From positions 20,258-57,526 of the forward strand of contig DBMM01000144.1 of NCBI GenBank assembly GCA_002298925.1: a stretch of 37,269 nucleotides of DNA. Direction: 5' to 3'. Position numbers and translations under genes: made by a program. The stretch is from Geobacter sp. UBA698. Lineage in GTDB: Bacteria > Desulfobacterota > Desulfuromonadia > Geobacterales > Pseudopelobacteraceae. Positions within the stretch are counted from its first letter, which is position 1, and each line of letters starts with the position of its first letter. Positions 22,945 to 30,924 of the stretch are shown here, piece by piece. The notes beneath the pieces were generated by a model. That model did no database searches and was not told the origin of the DNA. It was given only the letters and a program-made list of their open reading frames with translations.

Positions 22945-24126
22945 ATGCTCCGTTATCTGACCGCGGGTGAATCCCATGGACCGCAGCTGACCGCTATTAT
23001 CGAGGGGATGCCGTCCGGTATCCCGCTTATTGCCGAGAATATCAATCACGAACTGGCGCGTCGCCAGCAGGGCTATGGCCGTGGTGGCCGCATGCTGATC
23101 GAAAAGGATACGGTGGAAATCCTCTCCGGTGTGCGCTGGGGCGAGACGCTGGCGTCGCCGGTGACCCTGGTTGTGAAAAACCGCGATTGGGAAAACTGGA
23201 GTGAGAAAATGTCGCCGCTAGCGGAACATCGTGACGATTCTCTGGCGGTGACCAGGCCGAGGCCGGGCCATGCCGATCTGAGCGGTGCCCTGAAATATGA
23301 CCATGATGATGTTCGCAATGTGCTGGAGCGCTCCAGTGCCCGCGAAACAGCGGTGCGGGTGGCGGTGGGCGCGGCGGCCAAGTCTCTGCTGCAGTCCTTT
23401 GGCATTGCTGTGGGCGGATTTGTGAGCGAGGTGGGGGGGGTGGCCGCACAGTGCCCTGATCTGGCGCTGACCGATATCTGGGCGCTGGCGGCTCGCTCGG
23501 AAATGTTCTGCTGCGACGCAATTGCCGAACAGGATATGAAGCGGGCCATCGATACCGCCAAAGCCAGTGGCGATACCCTGGGCGGCGTGGTGGAGGTGCA
23601 GGTGACCGGTCTGCCGCCGGGCCTGGGCAGTTATGTTCAGTGGGACCGCAAGCTGGATGCCCGTCTGGCCATGGCGCTGATGAGCATCCAGGCTATCAAG
23701 GGGGTTGAAGTGGGCATCGGCTTCGAATCTGCCCGCCGACCCGGCTCACAGGTGCATGACGAGCTGTTCAGGAATGCCGCTCGTCTGGAACAGGGCGCGG
23801 CTTGGGCATACTACCGCAGCAGCAACAATGCCGGCGGCATCGAGGGGGGCATGAGCAACGGTGAACCGCTCCTGCTACGGGCGGCCATGAAGCCGATCCC
23901 GACTCTCTACAAGCCGCTCCGCTCGGTGGACATGCGCTCTCATGAGCCTTTCGAGGCCACGGTTGAACGATCCGATACCTGTGCGGTACCGGCTGCCCTG
24001 GTGGTGGCCGAGGCGGTGGTGGCCATTGAGATTGCCAATGCTTTCCTTGAAAAATTCGGTGGTGACTCTCTGGTCGAGATCAGGCGCAACTACGAAGGTT
24101 ACCTGGAGCAGATCCGCAATGCCTGA
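22945..24126 (+). CDS. aroC: Chorismate synthase
   Basis: A 393-residue FMN-dependent enzyme that converts EPSP to chorismate, the last shikimate-pathway step. The start M-L-R-Y-L-T-A-G-E-S-H-G-P-Q is the family signature; R-R-Q-Q-G-Y-G-R-G-G-R-M, R-P-G-H-A-D-L-S-G-A-L-K-Y, E-R-S-S-A-R-E-T-A and N-N-A-G-G-I-E-G-G-M-S-N-G follow. ATG 22945 is chosen because an in-frame ATG at 22927 would place the start inside the ribosome binding site and add a meaningless M-E-V-K-F-F. Its last codons overlap the aroK start. It heads a long packed operon and its translation may be controlled by the hairpin just upstream. Confidence 0.96.
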   Translation: MLRYLTAGESHGPQLTAIIEGMPSGIPLIAENINHELARRQQGYGRGGRMLIEKDTVEILSGVRWGETLASPVTLVVKNRDWENWSEKMSPLAEHRDDSLAVTRPRPGHADLSGALKYDHDDVRNVLERSSARETAVRVAVGAAAKSLLQSFGIAVGGFVSEVGGVAAQCPDLALTDIWALAARSEMFCCDAIAEQDMKRAIDTAKASGDTLGGVVEVQVTGLPPGLGSYVQWDRKLDARLAMALMSIQAIKGVEVGIGFESARRPGSQVHDELFRNAARLEQGAAWAYYRSSNNAGGIEGGMSNGEPLLLRAAMKPIPTLYKPLRSVDMRSHEPFEATVERSDTCAVPAALVVAEAVVAIEIANAFLEKFGGDSLVEIRRNYEGYLEQIRNA

Positions 24127-24637
24127 TCGTCCGTTGATACTGACCGGTTTCATGGGGAGCGGCAAGAGCAGTGTCGGGCGTGTTCTGGCGGAATCAATCG
24201 GCTGTGCGCTGATCGATCTGGATGCGCTGATCGTGGCCGAGGCTGGCAAGTCCATCAACGAAATCTTTGCCGAAAAGGGCGAAGCGGCCTTTCGCACCAT
24301 CGAAAGCCAGTGTCTGGAACGGGTGCTGCAGGGAGGCATAGCGGTGATCGCCTGCGGCGGCGGTGTGGTGATCGCCGAATCCAATCGACGTATGATGAGG
24401 GGGCAGGGTGTGGTGATCAATTTGACCGCTTCCCTGCCGGTGATACTGGCTCGCCTGGAAGGGGTCAGCGACCGGCCGCTGTACGCCGGAAAAGATGCCG
24501 CAAACCGCGTCAGTGCGCTGATGGAGGGTCGTGAACAATTTTATGCTGACGCTGATATTAGAATTGACACGGACAATAAATCCGTGGAAGATGTGGCGGC
24601 AGAGATTCTGAGGTTTTTAAAGGGGTTGCCGAATTGA
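24119..24637 (+). CDS. aroK: Shikimate kinase
   Basis: A 172-residue P-loop kinase that phosphorylates shikimate with ATP. The Walker A motif is G-F-M-G-S-G-K-S-S (about 10-18); the shikimate-binding D-L-D follows, then F-R-x-I-E (A-F-R-T-I-E), the Walker-B-like A-C-G-G-G-V-V, and the lid Arg in S-D-R-P-L-Y. ATG 24119 overlaps the end of aroC by 8 bases and its stop overlaps aroB as TTGA, so the three genes are translationally coupled. Length is usual for AroK. Confidence 0.95.
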   Translation: MPDRPLILTGFMGSGKSSVGRVLAESIGCALIDLDALIVAEAGKSINEIFAEKGEAAFRTIESQCLERVLQGGIAVIACGGGVVIAESNRRMMRGQGVVINLTASLPVILARLEGVSDRPLYAGKDAANRVSALMEGREQFYADADIRIDTDNKSVEDVAAEILRFLKGLPN

Positions 24638-25713
24638 ACGCGCTTTCTGTCAGCCTGGGTGAAAACAGCTACGAGATTCTGATCGACAGCGGTTCACTGT
24701 CTGCCCTGGGCACGCGCTGTGCCGAAGCAGGGTTGTGCGGCAGCGTCGCTCTGGTCACAAATCCGACCGTTGCCGCCCTGTATGTTCAGGTTGTACAGGA
24801 TTCGCTGGAGGCGGCCGGTAATGCGGTCTCCCTGATCGAAATTCCGGACGGCGAGGAATACAAGAATTCCACCACTCTGAACAATGTCTATGATGCGCTG
24901 ATTGAAGGGGGCATCGACCGCACATCGTTCATCGTTGCCCTGGGGGGCGGAGTGGTCGGCGATCTGGCCGGATTCGCTGCCGCAACCTATCTGCGCGGCA
25001 TCCCGTTCGTGCAGGTGCCGACGACCCTGCTGGCCCAGGTGGACAGCAGCGTTGGGGGTAAAACCGCCATCGACCACCCCCGTGGCAAGAACCTGATCGG
25101 CGCTTTCTATCAGCCGAAGCTGGTTCTGATCGATGTGGAAACGCTGAAGACCCTGCCGGAGCGCGAGTTCCGTGCCGGTCTGGCTGAAGTAGTCAAATAT
25201 GGTGTGGTTTTCGATGAATCTTTTTTCGAGTTTCTGGAGCAGTCTGCCGGCAGTATTCTGGAGCTTGAACCTTCTGCTTTGCAGCATGTTATTTTACGCT
25301 GCTGCCAGCTGAAAGCCGGAGTGGTGGAACAGGACGAAAAGGAATCCGGACTGCGCGCCATCCTGAATTACGGCCATACACTGGGGCACGCCATCGAGAC
25401 CGGGAGCGGCTACGGTGATCTGGTCCATGGTGAGGCCGTGGCCATCGGGATGGTCCTGGCCGCCCGCATCAGCTTGGCCCATGGTCACTGTACGGCTGAA
25501 GACGCTGCCAGGATCGAGAAACTTTTGACTACTTTCGGGCTGTCACTGACACCGCCGACTATCGAACGCAGCCGCCTGCTGGCAGCTCTTGTCACTGACA
25601 AGAAGAGTCGCGGCGGTTCGATCAGTTTCATCTGTAACCGCGGCATTGGCGGCTTTGTGGTGGAAAAACATTCTGCCGAGCAACTGCTCACCTTGAGCGG
25701 GCTGGAGGTGTGA
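24634..25713 (+). CDS. aroB: 3-dehydroquinate synthase
   Basis: A 359-residue NAD- and zinc-dependent enzyme that cyclises DAHP to 3-dehydroquinate. The nucleotide-binding stretch is A-L-G-G-G-V-V-G-D-L-A-G-F-A; substrate contacts include P-T-T-L-L-A-Q-V-D-S-S-V-G-G-K and H-P-R-G-K-N; metal ligands are Glu in R-A-G-L-A-E-V-V-K and His in N-Y-G-H-T-L-G-H-A-I-E and V-H-G-E-A-V. The TTG start at 24634 has AAAGGGG 7 bases upstream and overlaps the aroK stop; the next Met is far inside the fold. Confidence 0.95.
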   Translation: MNALSVSLGENSYEILIDSGSLSALGTRCAEAGLCGSVALVTNPTVAALYVQVVQDSLEAAGNAVSLIEIPDGEEYKNSTTLNNVYDALIEGGIDRTSFIVALGGGVVGDLAGFAAATYLRGIPFVQVPTTLLAQVDSSVGGKTAIDHPRGKNLIGAFYQPKLVLIDVETLKTLPEREFRAGLAEVVKYGVVFDESFFEFLEQSAGSILELEPSALQHVILRCCQLKAGVVEQDEKESGLRAILNYGHTLGHAIETGSGYGDLVHGEAVAIGMVLAARISLAHGHCTAEDAARIEKLLTTFGLSLTPPTIERSRLLAALVTDKKSRGGSISFICNRGIGGFVVEKHSAEQLLTLSGLEV

Positions 25714-25715
25714 CC

Positions 25716-26609
25716 ATGCAGCATGACAGTTCATTGTTCTGGGCTGATATCAAGAACTATGAGGAACGCCTGGCGCGGAATCCGGACTCGCTTTTTTTTG
25801 CCCGTCTGGCCGAGGTTTATCTTAAAGTCGGGCTGGTGGATGATGCCCTGCATACCGCCCGCACAGGTGTTGCCAAATTTCCGGCCTATGTTTCCGGACA
25901 ACGCGTTCTGGCCCAGGCCTGCCATGTCAAGGGGCTTGTGGAGGAGGGGCGCCAGGCTCTTGAGAAGGTGGTGGCAGCCCTGCCTGAGGACGCCGAGGCT
26001 CAGAAGATGCTCGGCAGGCTGCTGACAGAGGCCGGGGAGATTGTTGCCGCCCGCAGGGCTTTTGGTACGGCCCTGGAATTCAATCCTGACGATGCTGAAT
26101 GTCGCCTCGAACTGGATGCGCTTGAGCGCAGTTCTGAAAGCAGGATGGCTGTCGGTACCTTCGTTGCTGCTGAAAGCGGTGACGAGGAGATAATCGAGGA
26201 TATCGAAATCATCGATATCGATGAGGCTGATCTGCTTGAAGAGTTCGAAGACGAAGATCTGACAGCGCCAGTATGCGGTGCGATATCTGAGCATGAAGAT
26301 CCTCTGTCTACCGCCACCCTGGCAGAACTGTATGTACAGCAGGGGCATGTCGACAAGGCCCTGGAAATTTATCGCGCCGTTTCGGCCGACGGCCATCCCG
26401 GCAAGAACTTCCAGAGCCGAATCGCCGAGCTCGAGGTTATTCTGGCCGCCTCGGCTGCTGCCGGACTGGCCTCTGCCGCTTCGGTGCAGGCTGTACCAAA
26501 AACTGCGTCGGCAGTATCCGTGTCTCCTGCGCTGGGTTCGGCCGATAGCGCAGTAGCCACGCTGGAAGGGTGGCTGGATAACATCAGGAGGATCAGGGCA
26601 TGTCGTTGA
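25716..26609 (+). CDS. Tetratricopeptide-repeat protein
   Basis: A 297-residue soluble protein. The N-terminal half (about 8-140) holds TPR-like helix pairs (A-R-L-A-E-V-Y-L-K-V-G-L-V-D-D-A-L, Q-K-M-L-G-R-L-L-T-E-A-G-E). An acidic stretch of Glu, Asp and Ile (about 155-180: I-E-D-I-E-I-I-D-I-D) separates it from one more TPR (A-E-L-Y-V-Q-Q-G-H-V-D-K-A-L-E-I-Y) and an Ala/Ser/Val-rich C-terminal region ending in a helix. GGAGG lies 7 bases before ATG 25716. Its stop overlaps the roadblock gene by 10 bases, so the two proteins are probably made together and may interact. There is no enzymatic domain. Confidence 0.85.
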   Translation: MQHDSSLFWADIKNYEERLARNPDSLFFARLAEVYLKVGLVDDALHTARTGVAKFPAYVSGQRVLAQACHVKGLVEEGRQALEKVVAALPEDAEAQKMLGRLLTEAGEIVAARRAFGTALEFNPDDAECRLELDALERSSESRMAVGTFVAAESGDEEIIEDIEIIDIDEADLLEEFEDEDLTAPVCGAISEHEDPLSTATLAELYVQQGHVDKALEIYRAVSADGHPGKNFQSRIAELEVILAASAAAGLASAASVQAVPKTASAVSVSPALGSADSAVATLEGWLDNIRRIRACR

Positions 26610-26962
26610 GAGATACTCTGACCTGGCTCGTTGAGAATGTCGAAGGCGGTTTGGCTGCAGTTGTCGTGGCCAGTGACGGCATCACCATTGATGAGGTGGC
26701 TGTTCACCAGACCGAGTTCGATCTGCAGCTTCTCACCGTTGAGTATGCCTCTGTTCTCAAGGAGATCCGACGAGCCGTCGATGTTGTCAAAGTGGGCGAG
26801 ATGGAGGAGGTTGCCGTCACTACCGGACGCCTGTATGTGGTCATCCGCGTGCTGAATAGCGACCTTTTTGCGGCACTGATCATGTTGCGGGACGGCAATC
26901 TGGGCAAGGGGCGATACCTGCTGCGTCTGAAGTCGTTTGAACTTCTGCGGGAACTGGAATAG
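26600..26962 (+). CDS. Roadblock/LC7 domain protein
   Basis: A 120-residue single-domain protein of the roadblock/LC7 (MglB-like) fold: an N-terminal helix, then G-G-L-A-A-V-V-V-A-S-D-G-I-T-I-D, a central helix (L-L-T-V-E-Y-A-S-V-L-K-E-I-R-R-A), and strands ending L-Y-V-V-I-R-V-L-N and F-A-A-L-I-M-L. In bacteria such proteins bind and regulate small Ras-like GTPases such as MglA; no GTPase gene is in the window. The gene is embedded in the aro operon, overlapping the TPR gene and 3 bases before aroQ. CAGGAGGA precedes its start. Confidence 0.85.
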   Translation: MSLRDTLTWLVENVEGGLAAVVVASDGITIDEVAVHQTEFDLQLLTVEYASVLKEIRRAVDVVKVGEMEEVAVTTGRLYVVIRVLNSDLFAALIMLRDGNLGKGRYLLRLKSFELLRELE

Positions 26963-26965
26963 GTC

Positions 26966-27403
26966 ATGCGTATTCTCATTCTGCACGGTCCCAACCTGAA
27001 CCTGCTCGGCAAGCGCGAGCCGGATGTCTATGGTACTTTGACCCTGGAAGAGATCAACGCTGCCTTGCGGACTCTTGCCGACGAACTGGGGTGTGAGGTC
27101 AGTTTTTTCCAGTCCAATGCCGAAGGCGCCCTGATCGACGCCATTCAGGCCGCTTCCGGCTGCTGTGACGGCATTGTAATCAATCCGGCAGCCTATACCC
27201 ATACCAGTATTGCCATTAGAGATGCGCTGGCCGCCGTCGCCATTCCATTTGTCGAAGTTCACCTCTCCAACATCCACCGTCGGGAAGATTTCCGCCACAA
27301 GAGCCTGACCGCCGCTCTGGCAGTTGGGCAGATCTGCGGTTTCGGTCTGAACAGCTATCTACTCGGGCTTCGTTCAATTTTTACTATTGCTAAAAAACAG
27401 TAA
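26966..27403 (+). CDS. aroQ: 3-dehydroquinate dehydratase, type II
   Basis: A 145-residue dodecameric enzyme that dehydrates 3-dehydroquinate to 3-dehydroshikimate. Signatures are L-H-G-P-N-L-N-L-L-G-K-R-E-P at the start, the catalytic Tyr22 (D-V-Y-G), N-P-A-A-Y-T-H-T-S-I with the catalytic His, and E-V-H-L-S-N-I-H-R-R-E with R-H-K-S. It completes, with aroB, aroK and aroC, four of the seven shikimate steps in this operon. The ribosome binding site is poor, fitting coupling to the roadblock gene that ends 3 bases upstream. Confidence 0.96.
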   Translation: MRILILHGPNLNLLGKREPDVYGTLTLEEINAALRTLADELGCEVSFFQSNAEGALIDAIQAASGCCDGIVINPAAYTHTSIAIRDALAAVAIPFVEVHLSNIHRREDFRHKSLTAALAVGQICGFGLNSYLLGLRSIFTIAKKQ

Positions 27404-27477
27404 CCGTCTGCAGTGGCTCTTCACAGCCGCGGTACCTACGCCAGGTTGAGAAACTGTTTGTAATTACGGATTCACTT

Positions 27478-28545
27478 ATGCTAAAAATCAGGCGCGCAAA
27501 ACTTGAGCAGTTTTTTGTCAAGCATGGCTTTGATGCCCTGCTTGTTTCCAATCTGCCCAACATCCGCTATCTGTGTGGTTTCAGCGGATCCGAGGGAGTG
27601 CTGCTGCTAACGCGGGAAAGCGCCTGGCTGCTCTGTGATTCCCGTTATACGACCCAGGCCGCGGCTGAAACGGTGGATACCGAGATCAGGCAGTTCTCTG
27701 AAAAACATGACGCTGTAAGCAATCTGCTTGACGAACTGAAACTAGATCGCATCGGTTTCGAGTCGGCGCATATTACCGTAGCTGCATTCATGGAGCTTTC
27801 GGCCAAGCTTAAGGGACGCCAGATGGTGCCGGTCGGTGCGGATCTTGACCAGATTCGTGCCAACAAGGATCAGGACGAGATCGTACGGCTTGCTGCTGTT
27901 GCCCGGATCGCTTCGGATTCCTTGCAGGCGGTTATCGGTATGGTCAGGCCCGGTATCGGTGAGGCTGACATAGCCCGTGAGCTGGAGTTCGAGATGCGTC
28001 GACGCGGTGCGGATGGACGTTCCTTCGATTTTATCGTGGCTTCCGGGCAGCGCGGCGCCATGCCCCATGGACGGGCATCAGACAAGATTGTTGCTTCGGG
28101 CGAGCTGGTGACGATCGACTATGGTGCGGTTATGGATGGTTACTGCTCCGATGAAACCGTTACCGTGGCGGCAGGTCAACCCGATCTGCGCTGCCGTGAA
28201 ATTTATGACATCACTTTGGAAGCCCATGACAGGGCCATTTCCGCGGTCAGGCCCGGTATTTCCTGTCGTGAACTGGATGCGGTGGCCCGGGATTTCATCA
28301 AGGAACGGGGCTACGGGGAATATTTCGGCCATGGTCTGGGACATGGGGTCGGACTGGAAATCCATGAAAAGCCGGTTGTTTCACCCCGCAGCGAAACGAT
28401 AATTGAAGAGGGGATGGTCTTTACCATAGAACCGGGCATTTATATCCCCGGTTTTGGTGGAGTCAGGATAGAGGATACGATAACTGTCACCAGCGATGGT
28501 TGTAAACTGCTGACGCAGGTTCCCAAGACATTGATGATGAACTAG
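27478..28545 (+). CDS. M24B metallopeptidase (Xaa-Pro aminopeptidase/dipeptidase)
   Basis: A 355-residue creatinase-fold peptidase that removes residues before proline. The N-terminal domain (1-130: L-L-V-S-N-L-P-N-I-R-Y-L-C-G-F-S-G-S-E-G) is followed by the catalytic pita-bread domain. Dinuclear metal ligands are visible: Asp in T-I-D-Y-G-A and C-S-D-E-T-V-T, His in G-H-G-L-G-H-G-V-G-L-E-I-H, Glu in F-T-I-E-P-G-I-Y, and Glu in V-R-I-E-D-T. It lies about 75 bases after aroQ and before accB. In many related genomes an efp gene follows this peptidase; it is absent here. Confidence 0.93.
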   Translation: MLKIRRAKLEQFFVKHGFDALLVSNLPNIRYLCGFSGSEGVLLLTRESAWLLCDSRYTTQAAAETVDTEIRQFSEKHDAVSNLLDELKLDRIGFESAHITVAAFMELSAKLKGRQMVPVGADLDQIRANKDQDEIVRLAAVARIASDSLQAVIGMVRPGIGEADIARELEFEMRRRGADGRSFDFIVASGQRGAMPHGRASDKIVASGELVTIDYGAVMDGYCSDETVTVAAGQPDLRCREIYDITLEAHDRAISAVRPGISCRELDAVARDFIKERGYGEYFGHGLGHGVGLEIHEKPVVSPRSETIIEEGMVFTIEPGIYIPGFGGVRIEDTITVTSDGCKLLTQVPKTLMMN

Positions 28546-28618
28546 TAATTACTACGCAGGTGGATTTCCGGCTGCTCTTGCACGGATGTCTGCAAAACCG
28601 CATTCAAAGGAGAAGATG

Positions 28619-29089
28619 ATGGACGTTAAAGACTTGAAAGTGCTTATAAAAATGATCACCGAGACCGATATCACCGAGTTCGAGATGGATAATTCCGACG
28701 AAAAGATCATCATCCGTCGCGGTTCCAAAACAGAATATATAGCTATGCCGGCGGCACCGGCGGCATATGCCGTGGCCCAACCTGCTGCAGCGCCGGCAGT
28801 CGCAGGCGCTTCTGCTGCGGCAGCGGTTCCTGTCGTAGCTGCTGAAACCGGTGAAACCATAAACTCCCCCATAGTTGGTTCCTTCTACCGTGCCCCTGCA
28901 CCAGATGCGGCGCCCTATGTTGAGGTCGGGCAGGTGGTGGAAAAAGGTCAGGTGCTCTGTATCGTCGAGGCCATGAAGCTGATGAACGAGATCGAGGCTG
29001 AATTCCGTTGCAAGATCGTCAAAATCTGCAAGGAAAACGCCCAGGCGGTCGAGTATGGAGATCCGCTGTTCGTTATCGAGAAGCTATAA
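28619..29089 (+). CDS. accB: Biotin carboxyl carrier protein of acetyl-CoA carboxylase
   Basis: A 156-residue BCCP that carries the biotin between AccC and the carboxyltransferase in fatty-acid synthesis. The N-terminal helix (M-D-V-K-D-L-K-V-L-I-K) is followed by an Ala/Pro-rich flexible linker (about 42-76) and the biotinyl domain (about 80-156), with the biotinylated K120 in V-E-A-M-K-L-M-N-E-I. Two adjacent ATGs exist (28616 and 28619); the second is 6 bases from GGAG and is preferred. The accC gene follows after 29 bases. Confidence 0.96.
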   Translation: MDVKDLKVLIKMITETDITEFEMDNSDEKIIIRRGSKTEYIAMPAAPAAYAVAQPAAAPAVAGASAAAAVPVVAAETGETINSPIVGSFYRAPAPDAAPYVEVGQVVEKGQVLCIVEAMKLMNEIEAEFRCKIVKICKENAQAVEYGDPLFVIEKL

Positions 29090-29118
29090 ATTATAAACCA
29101 GCCAAGGGGTTAACCTCC

Positions 29119-30459
29119 ATGTTCCATAAAATTCTTATTGCCAACCGTGGCGAAATTGCCATTCGCATTATCCGCGCCTGTAAGGAAATGGGCATCAAAA
29201 CGGTGGCAGTCTATTCACAGGCGGACAGTAATTCTCTGCACGTCAAGCTGGCCGATGAAAGCGTCTGTATCGGCCCGGCCCCCAGCGCCCTGAGTTATCT
29301 GAACATCAATGCCATTATCAGCGCCGCCGAATTGACCGATTCAGAGGCGATACACCCCGGTTACGGCTTTCTTTCGGAGAATGCCAATTTTGCCGAGGTC
29401 TGCGAAAAGTGCGGCATTACCTTCATCGGTCCCAGTCCGGAAAGCATGCGGATCATGGGCGACAAGATCAGCGCTCGCCAGGCTGTTATCAAACAGGGCG
29501 TCCCAATTCTGCCCGGCACCAAGGAAGGTGTACATACGGTTGAGGATGCTGTCAAGGTGGCCAAGGAAATCGGCTTTCCGGTTATCATCAAGGCTACTGC
29601 CGGCGGCGGTGGCCGTGGTATGAAGATCGTCCACTCCCAGGCAGCCCTACCCAATGCCTTTGCTACGGCCCGCGCCGAAGCTCAGTCCGGTTTCGGCAAT
29701 CCTGAGGTGTATATTGAAAAATACTGCGAGCAGCCGCGCCATGTGGAGATCCAGATTCTGGCCGACAAGCATGGCAATGTCATTCACTTGGGCGAGCGCG
29801 ACTGTTCCATTCAGAGGCGTCACCAGAAGCTGCTCGAGGAGGCGCCTTCCACGATCAGTACTCCTGAGTTGCGCGCCGCCATGGGTTCGGCGGCTGTCAA
29901 GGCAGCCGCTGCCGTGGGATACAACAGCGTTGGCACGGTCGAATTCCTGGTTGACAAGCAGAATAATTTCTACTTCATGGAAATGAATACCCGCGTTCAG
30001 GTGGAGCATCCGGTGACCGAGATGGTTACCGGCGTCGATATCGTCCGTGAGCAGATCCGTTCCGCAGCCGGATTGCCGCTGCGTTACCGTCAGGAGGATA
30101 TCAAGATCAGCGGTCACGCAATTGAATGTCGCATCAACGCCGAAGATCCCCTCAAGTTCACCCCCTGTCCAGGCAAGATCACCTCCTACCATCCGCCAGG
30201 CGGCCTGGGAGTCCGGGTTGATTCGTTCGTTTATGACCAGTATACGGTTGTGCCACATTACGATTCCATGATCGCCAAACTGATCGTGCATGCCGAGACC
30301 CGTGAAGATGCTATCAAGCGCATGGCCAGGGCTCTGGATGAGTACATCATCGAGGGGATCAAGACGACAATTTTCTTCCACAAGAGAATCATGACCAACA
30401 AGGACTTTATCGAAGGCAACATTGATACATCCTTTCTAGAAAGGATTGTACTGGAGTAA
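29119..30459 (+). CDS. accC: Biotin carboxylase subunit of acetyl-CoA carboxylase
   Basis: A 446-residue ATP-grasp enzyme that carboxylates the biotin on AccB. The start M-F-H-K-I-L-I-A-N-R-G-E-I-A-I-R-I is the family hallmark. K-A-T-A-G-G-G-G-R-G-M-K is the glycine-rich ATP loop, E-R-D-C-S-I-Q-R-R-H-Q-K and E-M-N-T-R-V-Q-V-E-H-P-V-T-E hold the catalytic residues, and H-A-I-E-C-R-I-N-A-E-D-P closes the domain. ATG 29119 has AAGGGG upstream; the longer frame upstream overlaps accB and is not used. Confidence 0.97.
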   Translation: MFHKILIANRGEIAIRIIRACKEMGIKTVAVYSQADSNSLHVKLADESVCIGPAPSALSYLNINAIISAAELTDSEAIHPGYGFLSENANFAEVCEKCGITFIGPSPESMRIMGDKISARQAVIKQGVPILPGTKEGVHTVEDAVKVAKEIGFPVIIKATAGGGGRGMKIVHSQAALPNAFATARAEAQSGFGNPEVYIEKYCEQPRHVEIQILADKHGNVIHLGERDCSIQRRHQKLLEEAPSTISTPELRAAMGSAAVKAAAAVGYNSVGTVEFLVDKQNNFYFMEMNTRVQVEHPVTEMVTGVDIVREQIRSAAGLPLRYRQEDIKISGHAIECRINAEDPLKFTPCPGKITSYHPPGGLGVRVDSFVYDQYTVVPHYDSMIAKLIVHAETREDAIKRMARALDEYIIEGIKTTIFFHKRIMTNKDFIEGNIDTSFLERIVLE

Positions 30460-30464
30460 GCACT

Positions 30465-30851
30465 ATGGACTTTCCAGAAGAGCTGAAATATTCCCGGGAA
30501 CATGTCTGGGTCAGGATTGAACACGGGTCAGCAGTTATCGGTATAACCGATTTTGCCCAAGAGGAGTTGGGGGTGATTTCAGGTGTCGAACTTCCCGATG
30601 AAGGCGATGAAGTCGAGCAGGATGACTCGCTTGGTTCCATTGAAGCCCGAAAAACGGTGGCTGAAGTGTATGCTCCATTCAGCGGCACTGTCCGTGCTGT
30701 CAATCATGAAGTGCTGGATAATCCCGGCTTAATAAATGATGATCCCTACGACAGTGGCTGGCTGGCAGAGGTGTCGCTGAATGATGAGGAAGAACTGAAA
30801 GGACTGATGTCGGCAGATGATTATGCCGATTATGTTGAAAACAGGGATTAG
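30465..30851 (+). CDS. gcvH: Glycine cleavage system H protein
   Basis: A 128-residue lipoyl carrier of the glycine cleavage complex, also a possible lipoate relay for other enzymes. The fold signatures are Y-S-R-E-H-V-W-V, V-I-G-I-T-D-F-A-Q-E-E-L-G, the lipoylated K63 in S-I-E-A-R-K-T-V-A-E-V-Y-A-P, and the C-terminal N-D-D-P-Y-D-S-G-W-L. It stands 5 bases after accC and is the last gene before a strong terminator; the gcvP, gcvT and lipoate genes are not in the window. Confidence 0.95.
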   Translation: MDFPEELKYSREHVWVRIEHGSAVIGITDFAQEELGVISGVELPDEGDEVEQDDSLGSIEARKTVAEVYAPFSGTVRAVNHEVLDNPGLINDDPYDSGWLAEVSLNDEEELKGLMSADDYADYVENRD

Positions 30852-30873
30852 TGTTTTCAAGTATATGTGCTAT

Positions 30874-30907
30874 AACGGGGCGAGTTGCAATTCGCCCCGT
30901 TTTTTTT
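30874..30907 (+). terminator. Strong intrinsic terminator ending the aro-acc-gcvH run
   Basis: AACGGGGCGA (30874-30883) pairs with TCGCCCCGTT (30892-30901) over an 8-base loop, and T8 (30900-30907) follows. Confidence 0.93.
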
Positions 30908-30924
30908 CTTGAAAGGAACCATCA

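Noticed and set aside
28546..28618. Missing efp between the M24 peptidase and accB as a deletion
   Set aside because: Only 73 bases lie here with no EF-P remnant; the gene may simply be elsewhere in this genome, and no scar is visible.
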